A DNA stretch of 64,000 nt from an uncultured Pseudodesulfovibrio sp. (GCF_963664965.1 NZ_OY761823.1:2746001-2810000); one strand, 5' to 3'; positions 51,869-60,986 are shown, counted from the first letter of the stretch. The notes: generated by a model not told the origin, from the letters alone. Made by a program: numbers and translations.

Positions 51869-53146
51869 ATGTGGAGCGCCTTGGAAAATATGGCTTTTCG
51901 GGAAAGCCTTCCCATCCCTCTGGAAACAGGGAGGTCGATTCACGACATCCTTGTACGATACCAGTTGAGTCAAGGTCGCTATAATCTCTATTTCCAAGGC
52001 ATGAGAGGGCTCAAGCCCTACCTTTTCAAACAGTTCTACTGTCTCGACACCAATGCCTTTCTGCGCTGGCAGAACGAGGCCAGATTCATCGATCTACCAC
52101 AAACTCCGGGATATATTTGGCCGTGCGAGGAATGGCGCGGCGGCCTGATCTCACCATTCAAGGAAGGTCTTCAGCTCGATCAATGGCTTGAGACGACACA
52201 ACCTTCCCTACAGGTTCGGCTGAGGAAAGCAGCGCAACTCATCCAGAGAATCGCCTGTTTACATCGGTCCGGCATACAGCACCGCAACCTGTCACCCGCC
52301 AACATCTGGATAAACGACGAAACTCTCTTTATTTCAAATTTTGGAACAGCCCGTTGTGACAAATGGGATGACTTCTGGGTCGACTCAGTCTTGCCTGTAG
52401 CAGTTGACACGACCTATGCCTCGCCAGAGTCTTTGCAGGGAAAAACGTGTGATCAAAGCCATGACATGTACGCTTTCGGCTCGTTGCTCCATTTGCTGCT
52501 GACGGGCAAGCCGCCGTTCGGGAGGGTCAAACACCTGCTCAGACAAGTCGCACCCGGATCAATCAAGCCCACCCCGTCACTCTCCACAAACGAAGTTCCG
52601 ACCTTGATACAGAAGCTGGCAACAGCCAGCCTTGCGATTGATCCATCAGATCGTCCCACAGCAATGGAGGCTGCACGGGAACTCAGCGACTACGGAGAAA
52701 CTCACTGCACAAAGGGAAAAGTCGGATTTCCCATGAATGGGAGCCATAAAAACAAGCAGAAAATTCTGGTTTTTATCAAAGACGATGAGCGGGCAGTTCC
52801 CCTTTTCGATTCGGCCATGCAACAAGCAGAAAACGAGCAGTCGCAATTCCTCTTTGTCGGCCTCATCCCGGACAACCTGCCCAGCGGCCACAAGGAACGA
52901 TTCATGGGGCGGCTATATCGCAAATTAGGAAACGGACTGATGCGATGCCGTCAACACAGGCTGTCATGGAGCCTGCGCTTATTCGAAAACACGGTGCCGG
53001 AACGAACGGCCCGGAATCTGATCGAACAATATTGGCCAGATCAAATCTTCCTCGGGCAAGCCATGACCAAGCCATTGAGTTCTTTCAGCAAAATTTTTCT
53101 GCATTCAACGAATTCAGAAACACCAAAAATCAACCTCATCCGTTGA
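51869..53146 (+). CDS. Pseudokinase fused to a UspA-like domain
   Basis: 425 residues from ATG at 51869 (GGAGAGG upstream). Residues about 20-285 have a protein-kinase fold: Lys54 and Glu70 fit the VAIK/alphaC pair, HRNLSPAN at 138-145 is the catalytic loop, NFG at 157-159 is the magnesium loop, SPES replaces APE, and DMYAFGSLLHLLLTGKPPF is subdomain IX. The HRD Asp is Asn140 and the DFG Asp is Asn157, so phosphotransfer should be lost while ATP binding may remain. Residues about 290-425 begin KILVFIKDDERAVPLFDSA and resemble UspA. A signalling scaffold for the adjacent stress/exporter operon is inferred. Confidence 0.8.
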   Translation: MWSALENMAFRESLPIPLETGRSIHDILVRYQLSQGRYNLYFQGMRGLKPYLFKQFYCLDTNAFLRWQNEARFIDLPQTPGYIWPCEEWRGGLISPFKEGLQLDQWLETTQPSLQVRLRKAAQLIQRIACLHRSGIQHRNLSPANIWINDETLFISNFGTARCDKWDDFWVDSVLPVAVDTTYASPESLQGKTCDQSHDMYAFGSLLHLLLTGKPPFGRVKHLLRQVAPGSIKPTPSLSTNEVPTLIQKLATASLAIDPSDRPTAMEAARELSDYGETHCTKGKVGFPMNGSHKNKQKILVFIKDDERAVPLFDSAMQQAENEQSQFLFVGLIPDNLPSGHKERFMGRLYRKLGNGLMRCRQHRLSWSLRLFENTVPERTARNLIEQYWPDQIFLGQAMTKPLSSFSKIFLHSTNSETPKINLIR

Positions 53147-53293
53147 CCCACAATGCACTTCCTCAACGAAGCACTACGGTCTTATCAGTAAGGCATCCAC
53201 TATGAATAATTGAATCAGCGCTGGAACGACACAAACAATTACCAAATCAAAGCAGACAGTTGCGACCACCTTCACCCCCTCTTACCTCTGAAA

Positions 53294-54631
53294 TCAACGT
53301 TCCCTGAACGACTGCGCCAAAGACAGGTAAATCGGCTTCATGAAATAACCGATCAGCGTCTTGTCGCCTGTCTTGATATCTGCCTGAACGGTCATTCCGG
53401 GAAGAATCAGGAGTTTCTTGCTTCCCTTCTTCAAGTAATTGGACTCAAGAGTGATAATGCCTTCGTAATACACACTTCCTTTTTCATCCACGATGGTGGT
53501 TGGCGAAATGTCCGTAAGTATGCCCTTCATACCGCCATACCGCGCATAATCATACGCTGTGAGTTTTACCGTTACAGGTTGGTCTTCCTGAATATGGCCG
53601 ATGTCGCGTGAAGAGATGCGGACTTCTGCAACCAATGATTTTCCCATAGGAACCAGTTCAAGCACCGTTTCACCGGGTTTGACAACCTCCCCGGTCGAAT
53701 TGATCTGAAGATTGTGCACAACGCCGTCTTCCGGGGCTTTGATGGAAAGCTGGAATACGTCCATTTCGTAGCGCTTAATCACTTCTCGGACTTCAGAAAA
53801 CTCGGCTTCAATCGTGGCCAGTTCCGCCATCCAGTTTTCAAGCGCATCCTCTCTCAATTTAACAAGCCGGTTTTTGCTTTCCGTCAGCTTTTCCCCCACC
53901 TGAATACGACGAACGGGAATTTGATTAAGGTATTCCTGAACCTGAAGAAACTGCCGTTTGATACCAAAAAACTCGGTTTTGCCGACCAACTCCCGTTTGA
54001 ACAGGTTTTCGTAGGTCTCATATTCTTCCTTCATCAACTGATACTGTTCACGAAGCGTTTTCTCCCGGTTGCTAAGTTCCTTGAGTTCGGCTTCGTATTG
54101 CTTGATCTGGTTATTGAGAATAGCTTTGGTCACTTCCATGGACTCCATCTTCTGGGCGTGAAGACGAGTCTGCTGGGCTGCCAGCTCGGCATATTTCGAT
54201 TCGACACCGGAATAGTCGGGCTCCCTGCCATCTATGAGAGCCTGCAAACGTTCCTTTCGCATGGTAAGTGACGCGCTACGGACCAGATGCTGGTCAAGAT
54301 TGGAGACCGAAACCGTCGGGTCCATGGTTATGAGATCCTGCCCCTTGGTGACGGCCTCGCCTTCACGGACAAGTATGTCCAAAACCACACCACCGTCTTC
54401 ACTTTGCACACGCTTGACGTGACCTGACGGTATGATTTTACCGGAAGTCACTGCCACTTCGTCGATTCTGGTAATCGACGCCCAGGCGATGAACGCCGCG
54501 ATAACCAACGTAAGGGTGAGAATCACATACCGAACAAGTCGGGGCACTCCGGTTTCTTCCAGCAGCAAAGCCTGTGAAAGATGGAGAGACTCCCTTTTGT
54601 TAACGCGGATTTTTCCATTTGAAGGACTCAT
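53294..54631 (-). CDS. HlyD-family type I secretion periplasmic adaptor
   Basis: 445 residues. Single N-terminal membrane helix (YVILTLTLVIAAFIAW), then a lipoyl-type beta barrel (SGKIIPSGHVKRVQ, GGVVLDILVREGEAV), long coiled coils (about 130-300) and the C-terminal beta barrel (DGVVHNLQINSTGEVVKPGE). This matches membrane-fusion proteins of type I secretion. The start at 54631 has GAGG 8 nt upstream; an ATG at 54652 overlaps ABC protein 1 by 7 bp and is an alternative. It would bridge the ABC pair to a TolC-type outer-membrane channel. Confidence 0.9.
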   Translation of the reverse strand: MSPSNGKIRVNKRESLHLSQALLLEETGVPRLVRYVILTLTLVIAAFIAWASITRIDEVAVTSGKIIPSGHVKRVQSEDGGVVLDILVREGEAVTKGQDLITMDPTVSVSNLDQHLVRSASLTMRKERLQALIDGREPDYSGVESKYAELAAQQTRLHAQKMESMEVTKAILNNQIKQYEAELKELSNREKTLREQYQLMKEEYETYENLFKRELVGKTEFFGIKRQFLQVQEYLNQIPVRRIQVGEKLTESKNRLVKLREDALENWMAELATIEAEFSEVREVIKRYEMDVFQLSIKAPEDGVVHNLQINSTGEVVKPGETVLELVPMGKSLVAEVRISSRDIGHIQEDQPVTVKLTAYDYARYGGMKGILTDISPTTIVDEKGSVYYEGIITLESNYLKKGSKKLLILPGMTVQADIKTGDKTLIGYFMKPIYLSLAQSFRER

Positions 54632-54645
54632 TCTTTCATCCTCGG

Positions 54646-56757
54646 TCAGCATTGGTATTCTTCAGGCAAATGGGGAAGCACTTCGGCAGATGGTCCAAAC
54701 ATTCGGACTCGCCCTTTCTCCAACCAAAGTATCTTGTCAGCCGCTTCAAGGTAGCCGGAATGATTGGTCACCGCGATAGTCGTCGTATTACCCCGCATTT
54801 CATCCAGCATGTCGATAAATGTTTCCCTCTCTTCGAATCCGGGCCGTTCTACAGTCTCATCAAGCAAAAGCAGGGACGGAGCACAGACAAGTGTCCTTGC
54901 AAGGTTGAGTTTCCTGAGAAACGTGATCGGCATAAGCTTCATCTGATAGTCACCGATCCTTGTGTTGAACCCATTGGGAAGCGCTTCGACTTCATCAAGA
55001 ACTCCTGCCCGCAGACAAGCATCCTCCAGTTCATCGTCAAACGCCACCGGGTTTGTCAGTCGTAAATTCTGGGCAATCGTCCCGTAAAAAAACTGAGGCG
55101 TTTGCGGGGCATATCCGATGGACCGGCGTAGCGAAAGCGGGTCCATCTGTCGCAGGCTGGTATTATCCAAAGCAATTCGGCCTGCCTGTGGTCGGTACAG
55201 CCCCATGATCAGTTTGAGAATGGTTGATTTGCCCGCGCCGTCATGTCCTGCGATTGCCAGAATTTCACCGTGAGAAACCGAAAAACTGACACCAAGCAAT
55301 GCCGGGTGAGCATCGTTCATATATCGGATGGAGACTTGGGAAAACTCCACGTCACCACGCAGGTCCCTGTTCAGCGTAAGCAGGGATTCCGTGTGCTGCT
55401 CAATGTCCAGATTCATGAGCCGGTCCACCTGCCGGACACTCTTGTTGATGCGTTCTACCTGAAGCATGACAACGAACCCGGAACGGAGAGGCGCAAGTAC
55501 GCGCCAGACCAGAATCATGCATGCCACCAATGCGCCCATGGACATTTCCTTGGCCAGGACGTTGGTAACCGAAATCGCCATGGTGGACACACCCGCGCCC
55601 ATAATAAGTGTATTGGTCAGCATATTGATCTGTGAAGCAAGCTGCGAGGAACGGTATGAATTGGCAGCACATTCAGCAGACAACAGGCGATACCGGTTTT
55701 CCCACATGACAGGCGTGCTGGTCTGCTTGATGGCCCGTATCTTGGTCAACATTTCCATGACCAATTCTTGGCGGGCAGCCCCGGATTTCGCCACTTGGTC
55801 ATTGGCTCGTTTTACCAATGGCAGATATATGGCAGCCAAAACGCCAAATAGAACAATGGCTACAACGGGAACGAAGACAACCGACCCACCAAGCAGCCAC
55901 ATGGCAAAAACAAGCATGACGATAAAGGGAATCTCGAGCAAAGCGACAAATGCCTGCCCTGAAAAAAAATCACGAACGGTGTCGAAATCCTTGATGCGTG
56001 CAGCCTGAGATCCGATGGAAGCGGATTCGGTATGAGCAGGAGGAAGGTACAGAATACGTCTGAAGACCTCGTTGCCGACTATATTCCCAAGCCGTGCTCC
56101 GATGAAACTCAAAATCCCCGAACGAATGAGACGCAGTCCGAAGTCACTCAGGATAAAGACCAACACTCCGACCACGATATAGGCCAAGGTCGTATTGTTA
56201 TCAAAGAACGGCATCTGATCGTAGATGGTCATGACGAACAAAGGCAATGTCAGGGCCAACACGCTGAGCAAAAAGGATATGAGAAATCCCTGGCGAAGAG
56301 GCTTGGCAAACCTATTGATAACTTTTCTGAACCATTCCGACTGCTTGCGGTGCAGAGAATGTCCTCGCGAATCGACCTGCGCGAAAAAGAAAGCTGTTCC
56401 CTGACGAGAATCAGGTTCTATGGCCTTGTATGACTTGGTATCCAGATCAAAAGCGAGAACCGTTTTCCCGTCACCTTTGATCAAAGCCATTGCATGTCCA
56501 CTATCTTCCATAAAAAGACAGGGCAACATGCGCGGATCGAGTACATTGAACCGGGTTGCCGTGGAGCGGCTTCCAAACTTGAGATTGGCCATGACATTAA
56601 GCAAGTCAGACAAATCCAGAGAGTCGCTGAGGTGAGGCATTGCTTCGGCCAAATGCACATCACTCCCGCGCCATCCCAGTGCGTCAAGTAGCGGGGGGAT
56701 GCATGGGCCCAACCCTCCCGGAAGGGTAAATGCTTGAGCTTCAATCGCTTTCTGCAT
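54646..56757 (-). CDS. Type I secretion ABC protein 1 (C39-like domain, degenerate signature motif)
   Basis: 703 residues. The N-terminal 130 residues are a C39-like domain lacking the peptidase Cys. A six-helix export domain follows (about 165-440). The nucleotide-binding domain has an intact Walker A (GHDGAGKST, near 502), a Q-loop (YAPQTPQF), Walker B with catalytic Glu (LLLLDE) and H-loop (TNHSG), but the LSGGQ signature is replaced by MPITF in KLMPITFLRKLNLA. In a dimer its Walker A therefore needs a partner's signature motif, which ABC protein 2 supplies. The start at 56757 overlaps the hemerythrin stop by 17 bp. Confidence 0.9.
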   Translation of the reverse strand: MQKAIEAQAFTLPGGLGPCIPPLLDALGWRGSDVHLAEAMPHLSDSLDLSDLLNVMANLKFGSRSTATRFNVLDPRMLPCLFMEDSGHAMALIKGDGKTVLAFDLDTKSYKAIEPDSRQGTAFFFAQVDSRGHSLHRKQSEWFRKVINRFAKPLRQGFLISFLLSVLALTLPLFVMTIYDQMPFFDNNTTLAYIVVGVLVFILSDFGLRLIRSGILSFIGARLGNIVGNEVFRRILYLPPAHTESASIGSQAARIKDFDTVRDFFSGQAFVALLEIPFIVMLVFAMWLLGGSVVFVPVVAIVLFGVLAAIYLPLVKRANDQVAKSGAARQELVMEMLTKIRAIKQTSTPVMWENRYRLLSAECAANSYRSSQLASQINMLTNTLIMGAGVSTMAISVTNVLAKEMSMGALVACMILVWRVLAPLRSGFVVMLQVERINKSVRQVDRLMNLDIEQHTESLLTLNRDLRGDVEFSQVSIRYMNDAHPALLGVSFSVSHGEILAIAGHDGAGKSTILKLIMGLYRPQAGRIALDNTSLRQMDPLSLRRSIGYAPQTPQFFYGTIAQNLRLTNPVAFDDELEDACLRAGVLDEVEALPNGFNTRIGDYQMKLMPITFLRKLNLARTLVCAPSLLLLDETVERPGFEERETFIDMLDEMRGNTTTIAVTNHSGYLEAADKILWLEKGRVRMFGPSAEVLPHLPEEYQC

Positions 56758-57268
56758 ATTCCCCAGCCTCCTTGCCACCAATCTCTCCGAGAACGAATGT
56801 CTGGTAATCAACCACATTTATATGGTTCACCCACCAGTCCAGAATCGAGAGTTTCAAACCAGAAACCATCTGTAAACGACCACGCTTGAAATCATGATAA
56901 TGCCCTTCGATCATCCCCATGAACATACCGTGCTGTTCAAGGTGCTGCGTCAGCATAGGACTCTTTCTGTCCCGCATAATGCGTTCTTCGTGACTGAAAT
57001 GGATCTCCGCGTAATCGAGCAGTTGCTGAAATATTTCCTCGCCGCGGTGTAGGTTTTCAAACGACGCATCCCGATTGTTGAGAGCGTTGATGATGAGATT
57101 CAAATCAAGAGCGTATTGCGTGAATTTCCGATGGTCCTCATCCACGACATGGATACCGATTGTTCGCACAATACCGGAGACGTCATCCCAAGTGCGAGCG
57201 GACTGAAGAACCCATCGCATCCAGGCCAGTTCATTTCTGGAAGTCTTCCTGTTCTGCATCAGAAGCAT
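56741..57268 (-). CDS. Bacteriohemerythrin within the secretion operon
   Basis: 175 residues. All seven di-iron ligands are present: His46, His90, Glu94, His109, His113, His149 and Asp154. The spacings match bacterial hemerythrins except a longer first loop (44 residues). Such proteins bind oxygen reversibly or sense it. GGAGG lies 7 nt before the ATG; the start overlaps the end of ABC protein 2 by 10 bp and the gene's end overlaps the ABC protein 1 start by 17 bp, so it is translationally embedded. A link between oxygen and secretion, or iron buffering, is inferred. Confidence 0.9.
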   Translation of the reverse strand: MLLMQNRKTSRNELAWMRWVLQSARTWDDVSGIVRTIGIHVVDEDHRKFTQYALDLNLIINALNNRDASFENLHRGEEIFQQLLDYAEIHFSHEERIMRDRKSPMLTQHLEQHGMFMGMIEGHYHDFKRGRLQMVSGLKLSILDWWVNHINVVDYQTFVLGEIGGKEAGEYAESD

Positions 57269-58953
57269 TGGTCTGCCTCCACACGAATCAATTTGCCGCC
57301 AGCCAGCTGGTAAATTGTGTCGGCCATTGTCAAAATCCTCGGGTTGGCCGTTGCCATGACAATGGTACAGTTCCCCTTGAGCTTTTTAAGCAACCAGAGA
57401 AAAAGCTGGTCGCTTTCCGCGTCCATGGCCTCATTCACCTTGTCGAGCAACAATATCCGGGGCCTGATGGTCAAGGCCCGCGCCAGACAGATACGCTGGA
57501 TCACGCCGGTGGACAGGAACTCATACAACCTATTGCCGACTTGCGTTTCATACCCAAGAGGCAGCTCTGAAAGAATATCATCCAACCGAAGCAGCGCGGC
57601 CGCATCCATTGCCGCATCCCGATACGCCGGGTTGAACAATGTCAAATTATCGAAGATCGTTCCGTTAAACAAAACTCCTTGCTGAGCAATGTATTCAATG
57701 CGTCCCTTGTAATCGTTATGGCAAATTGAAGCCATGTCATGTCCATCAATAAGGGTCCGGCCAGAATCTGGAGGCATCAAACCGTAAATCAAATTAAGCA
57801 GAGTGGTCGTTCCGCGTCCTCCTTGGGGACTCAGACAAACCATCTCCCTGTTCTCAATCTTCAAATTGATTTCATCAAAAATTAGAGGCGAGTTCTGTCC
57901 GTATCGAAAAGAAACCCCATCCAGTTCAATGGTGCCGTCAATTTCTTCGGGGAGACATGGGGAAGACATATCTGATTCCTCACGCAAATCGGCGATACTC
58001 TTAATCTGATCCTTGGCTATCTGTATGTCCGCATGACGTACCCAGAAAGACGCCAGACTTCTGAACGGCTGAAAAAAACGCCCGCTCAGCAACGTGCATG
58101 CCGCAAGACTGCCAAGCGTCATATGTCCGCCGATGGCGAGACTTCCTCCAACAAACAGGACACCGAAAAGAATCATCTGGGAAAACATGTTGCCAAGACT
58201 GACTGGCAAATTGCCTACAAAAATGACGTCATAGTCAATATGGGCACCTTCTGCCTCCAACCGCTCATGACGTCGCAACATGGATTCTTCCAAAGTGATG
58301 GCCTTGACGGTGTGGATACCGCTTAAAGCCTCCACAAGAAAATTATAGCGCCGATCTGCCTGATGCTTCTGCCTCAGCCTATCCACGCTGTACCGTTTAC
58401 GGATAAAACTGATGATCACCATAAAAACCGTAACCATAAAAACGAGATATGCCGCCACTGACCAGCCGCCGAGAAAAGCGATCACTGTCAGGAACAGGAA
58501 TGCAAACGGCAAATCCAGCATAAGCAGAAAAGCTTGCCCTGCATAAAAAGTTTGCAGGGTGTTCACCGCCCTGAGCCGATCAAGGTGAACTCCGGCTCCA
58601 TCCCGTTCAAAATCATCAAGGACACAGTTAAGCCAACGGCTGACACAAGCGTGAGCCACACTGTGCTCAAAACGGGCAGACATCCAATTGGTGACAGTTG
58701 AACGGCAGACACGGAGAATCGATTCCAGTATCAGTGCACATAAAAACCCGATTACCAACCAGAGCAAGGTGCTGGTGGCCCGCGTTGGGACAATGCGGTC
58801 ATAAACCTGCATGAGCACTATGGGCAGGGCCAGAGAAAGGACATTGATGCCTAGGGACGCAAGCAAGAGATCAAGCGAACTGTGCATGAGTTTCGGCAGC
58901 GCCCTGAGGTCTTTCATGAAACTTTTTTGTTCTTTGAAATACGATAAATCCAT
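57259..58953 (-). CDS. Type I secretion ABC protein 2 (degenerate ATPase site, intact signature-like motif)
   Basis: 564 residues; membrane domain about 20-320, then an NBD. Walker A is PQGGRGTTT (first Gly is Pro, Lys is Thr), Walker B is ILLLDKVNE (catalytic Glu is Lys) and the H-loop is ATANPRI (His is Asn). A signature-like LSTGVIQR remains, and the Q-loop Gln is kept. It therefore cannot form an active ATP site with itself but can complete the site of ABC protein 1. It has no C39 domain. It is the first ABC gene after the repeat protein. Confidence 0.9.
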   Translation of the reverse strand: MDLSYFKEQKSFMKDLRALPKLMHSSLDLLLASLGINVLSLALPIVLMQVYDRIVPTRATSTLLWLVIGFLCALILESILRVCRSTVTNWMSARFEHSVAHACVSRWLNCVLDDFERDGAGVHLDRLRAVNTLQTFYAGQAFLLMLDLPFAFLFLTVIAFLGGWSVAAYLVFMVTVFMVIISFIRKRYSVDRLRQKHQADRRYNFLVEALSGIHTVKAITLEESMLRRHERLEAEGAHIDYDVIFVGNLPVSLGNMFSQMILFGVLFVGGSLAIGGHMTLGSLAACTLLSGRFFQPFRSLASFWVRHADIQIAKDQIKSIADLREESDMSSPCLPEEIDGTIELDGVSFRYGQNSPLIFDEINLKIENREMVCLSPQGGRGTTTLLNLIYGLMPPDSGRTLIDGHDMASICHNDYKGRIEYIAQQGVLFNGTIFDNLTLFNPAYRDAAMDAAALLRLDDILSELPLGYETQVGNRLYEFLSTGVIQRICLARALTIRPRILLLDKVNEAMDAESDQLFLWLLKKLKGNCTIVMATANPRILTMADTIYQLAGGKLIRVEADQCF

Positions 58954-59079
58954 AACGTTCTCACAGGTAGAAGAGCAGTGCTAATGATAACTATACAAGA
59001 GTACAGGATTTATGGCGATGATAAAATAAAGCAACGCCCACCTTGAACAAAAAATGGACGTTGCTCAAATTATTGGTTG

Positions 59080-59859
59080 TTACCAATCAGCTTGGTCTGG
59101 GAAATCCTCAGCGTCCTGATCGAACGCATCCAGATTGTCTGTTCCTTCAACTTCTTCCCCTTCTTCATGGCCTCTACCCTTTCCACGACCTTGTCCCTTT
59201 CCGGAATCTTCCAAGTCGGATTCGACCGCTTCGGCCCAGCCGTTTTCGACGTCACCGCCACCGCCGGACATGGCTTCATCCGACTCTGTAATATCCGTCC
59301 AGCTTCCCTGAGCCTCTCCACCTTCTTCATTATCCATCAAGAAGAAATCCATTTCCAATGCGTCATCTCCGGCATCAACAACCCTTTCGTCGTAATGAGG
59401 CTGGTCTTCGGTGACACCGGGAGGGGCTTCATCCATGCCGTTGCCGAGGCCCATGTTACCCTTGGGAACGCCCTGTTCCTGCCCGCCACCGGAATCGACG
59501 TCATCAACCTCCACGTCCTTCTGGTCGCCCCCCTTGCCCTGATCTGGGCCGTCTTCCACACGTCCCCACTGATTACCTTGTCCTCGACCACCTCCCGTGT
59601 CGGAAGCAGGTTCCACCGCAGGCGATGAGTCAAATTCTTCTGAACTAACCGGAACGTCTTCACCTTCTTGAGCGCCTTCAACTCGTTCATCGTAATGAGG
59701 CTGGTCTTCGGTGACACCGGGAGGGGCTTCATTCATGCCGTTGCCGAGGCCCATGTTACCCTTGGGACCGCCCTGTTCCTGTCCGCCACCGGAATCGACG
59801 TCATCAACCTCCACTTCCTTCTGGTCGCCCCCCTTGCCCTGATCAGGGCCGTCTTCCAC
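59080..59859 (-). CDS. C-terminal part of an acidic repeat protein (frameshifted; candidate T1SS substrate)
   Basis: This frame encodes the downstream half of the gene that begins at 60986. It holds two copies of a Gly/Asp-rich segment (DQGKGGDQK, GNMGLGNGM, EDQPHYDERV), an acidic stretch, and a C-terminus (AEDFPDQADW) typical in style of T1SS secretion ends. It is joined to the N-terminal part if one extra C at 59864-59868 and one at 59932-59934 are removed. The reading frame starting at 59859 is itself without a good ribosome site. It lies 126 bp upstream of ABC protein 2. Confidence 0.6.
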   Translation of the reverse strand: MEDGPDQGKGGDQKEVEVDDVDSGGGQEQGGPKGNMGLGNGMNEAPPGVTEDQPHYDERVEGAQEGEDVPVSSEEFDSSPAVEPASDTGGGRGQGNQWGRVEDGPDQGKGGDQKDVEVDDVDSGGGQEQGVPKGNMGLGNGMDEAPPGVTEDQPHYDERVVDAGDDALEMDFFLMDNEEGGEAQGSWTDITESDEAMSGGGGDVENGWAEAVESDLEDSGKGQGRGKGRGHEEGEEVEGTDNLDAFDQDAEDFPDQADW

Positions 59860-59888
59860 ACGTCCCCCATTGATTACCTTGCCCCTGC
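59391..59888 (-). repeat. Pair of about 200-bp direct repeats offset by 300 bp
   Basis: The segments 59391-59587 and 59691-59888 are near-identical. They code for the Gly/Asp-rich units of the repeat protein. The second copy has one extra C in a C-run (59864-59868) compared with the first. Confidence 0.85.
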
Positions 59889-60986
59889 CCTGAGTCGTCC
59901 TCCGGTTCGGGAGTCGGCGTAGGCTCTGGTTCCCGGCTCCGGTTCGGGAGTCGGCGTAGGTTCTGGTTCCGGCTCCGGTTCGGGAGTCGGCGTAGGTTCT
60001 GGTTCCGGCTCCGGTTCGGGAGTCGGCGTAGGTTCTGGTTCCGGCTCCGGTTCGGGAGTCGGCGTAGGTTCTGGTTCCGGCTCCGGTTCGGGAGTCGGCG
60101 TAGGTTCTGGTTCCGGCTCCGGTTCGGGAGTCGGCGTAGGTTCTGGTTCCGGCTCCGGTTCGGGAGTCGGCGTAGGTTCTGGTTCCGGCTCCGGTTCGGG
60201 AGTCGGCGTAGGTTCTGGTTCCGGCTCCGGTTCGGGAGTCGGCGTAGGTTCTGGTTCCGGCTCCGGTTCGGGAGTCGGCGTAGGTTCTGGTTCCGGCTCC
60301 GGTTCGGGAGTCGGCGTAGGTTCTGGTTCCGGCTCCGGTTCGGGAGTCGGCGTAGGTTCTGGTTCCGGCTCAACCGCTGACGCGGTTACGCCCTCTTCGG
60401 ATGAGGTAGGTTCTGGTTCCGTTTGAGAGTCCTCCGGACTGGCACCATCATCAGTCAATGCTGCCGTTTCTTCAACTCTTTCAGTAGCACCATCGGTTTG
60501 TCCCGGTGCAGATAATACATCCGAGCCCTCAGGAGTCGTTTCCTGACCAGAGACATCCTGCTGGACTCTCTGTCCGTCACTTCGCGCGCCCACAACGGAT
60601 GTCGGCTGAAGACTTTCAGCGCTTTCAGAGGATATGAATATTTCAGACGTATCAGAAATTTCTGATAAAGGTGCGTCCACCGTTTCAGCGGCAGCGGATT
60701 TTTCAGGTAATTGCGTATCCGGCTGCAAGGAATCAGCCCGGACTGCTGTATCTTGTTCCTCTCCAACCAACTCGGAGTCCGCCTCCTCACTGTGGAGCGC
60801 TTCTCCCTCCCGTCCGGTATCGGCCAATATGGTCCCGGCAAGATCAGACGTATCAAGCGATTGCCCCTCAACGTCTTGAACTCCAGCCTGCTCCTCAGCC
60901 GACAGATCGCGCTTCTCGGCATCCTGTAGGACTGTCAGCTCATCAAGTTCCTGTTGCTCTTGATCAATCTTTTTTTCAGCAGCCAT
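59874..60986 (-). CDS. N-terminal part of an acidic Pro/Glu/Thr-repeat protein (frameshifted; candidate T1SS substrate)
   Basis: Starts [20 protein letters not shown] with GGAGAA upstream. No signal peptide. It is acidic throughout, then enters a tract of repeated [12 protein letters not shown] units. The frame as read continues past the repeats into unrelated residues (GTRAYADSR) because of an extra C in the last repeat unit. Removing that base and one further C restores a single 634-residue protein ending at 59080. Its position first in the T1SS operon, absence of a Sec signal and acidic composition make it the likely exported substrate. No RTX nonapeptides are seen. Confidence 0.65.
   Translation of the reverse strand: MAAEKKIDQEQQELDELTVLQDAEKRDLSAEEQAGVQDVEGQSLDTSDLAGTILADTGREGEALHSEEADSELVGEEQDTAVRADSLQPDTQLPEKSAAAETVDAPLSEISDTSEIFISSESAESLQPTSVVGARSDGQRVQQDVSGQETTPEGSDVLSAPGQTDGATERVEETAALTDDGASPEDSQTEPEPTSSEEGVTASAVEPEPEPTPTPEPEPEPEPTPTPEPEPEPEPTPTPEPEPEPEPTPTPEPEPEPEPTPTPEPEPEPEPTPTPEPEPEPEPTPTPEPEPEPEPTPTPEPEPEPEPTPTPEPEPEPEPTPTPEPEPEPEPTPTPEPEPEPEPTPTPEPEPGTRAYADSRTGGRLRAGAR
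59904..60372 (-). repeat. 13 tandem copies of a 36-bp repeat
   Basis: Starts at 59904, then at 59941 and every 36 bp to 60337. Each unit encodes 12 residues ([12 protein letters not shown] type). Copies are almost identical, except that the 3'-most (in gene sense) has one base change and one inserted C. Confidence 0.95.

Noticed and set aside
59904..60372. Regular 36-bp repeats that could be taken for a CRISPR array
   Set aside because: The copies are directly adjacent with no spacers and are translated as a 12-residue protein repeat.
53294..60986. RTX-type calcium-binding nonapeptides in the candidate secreted protein
   Set aside because: Gly/Asp-rich units are present but no GGxGxDxxx series is found.
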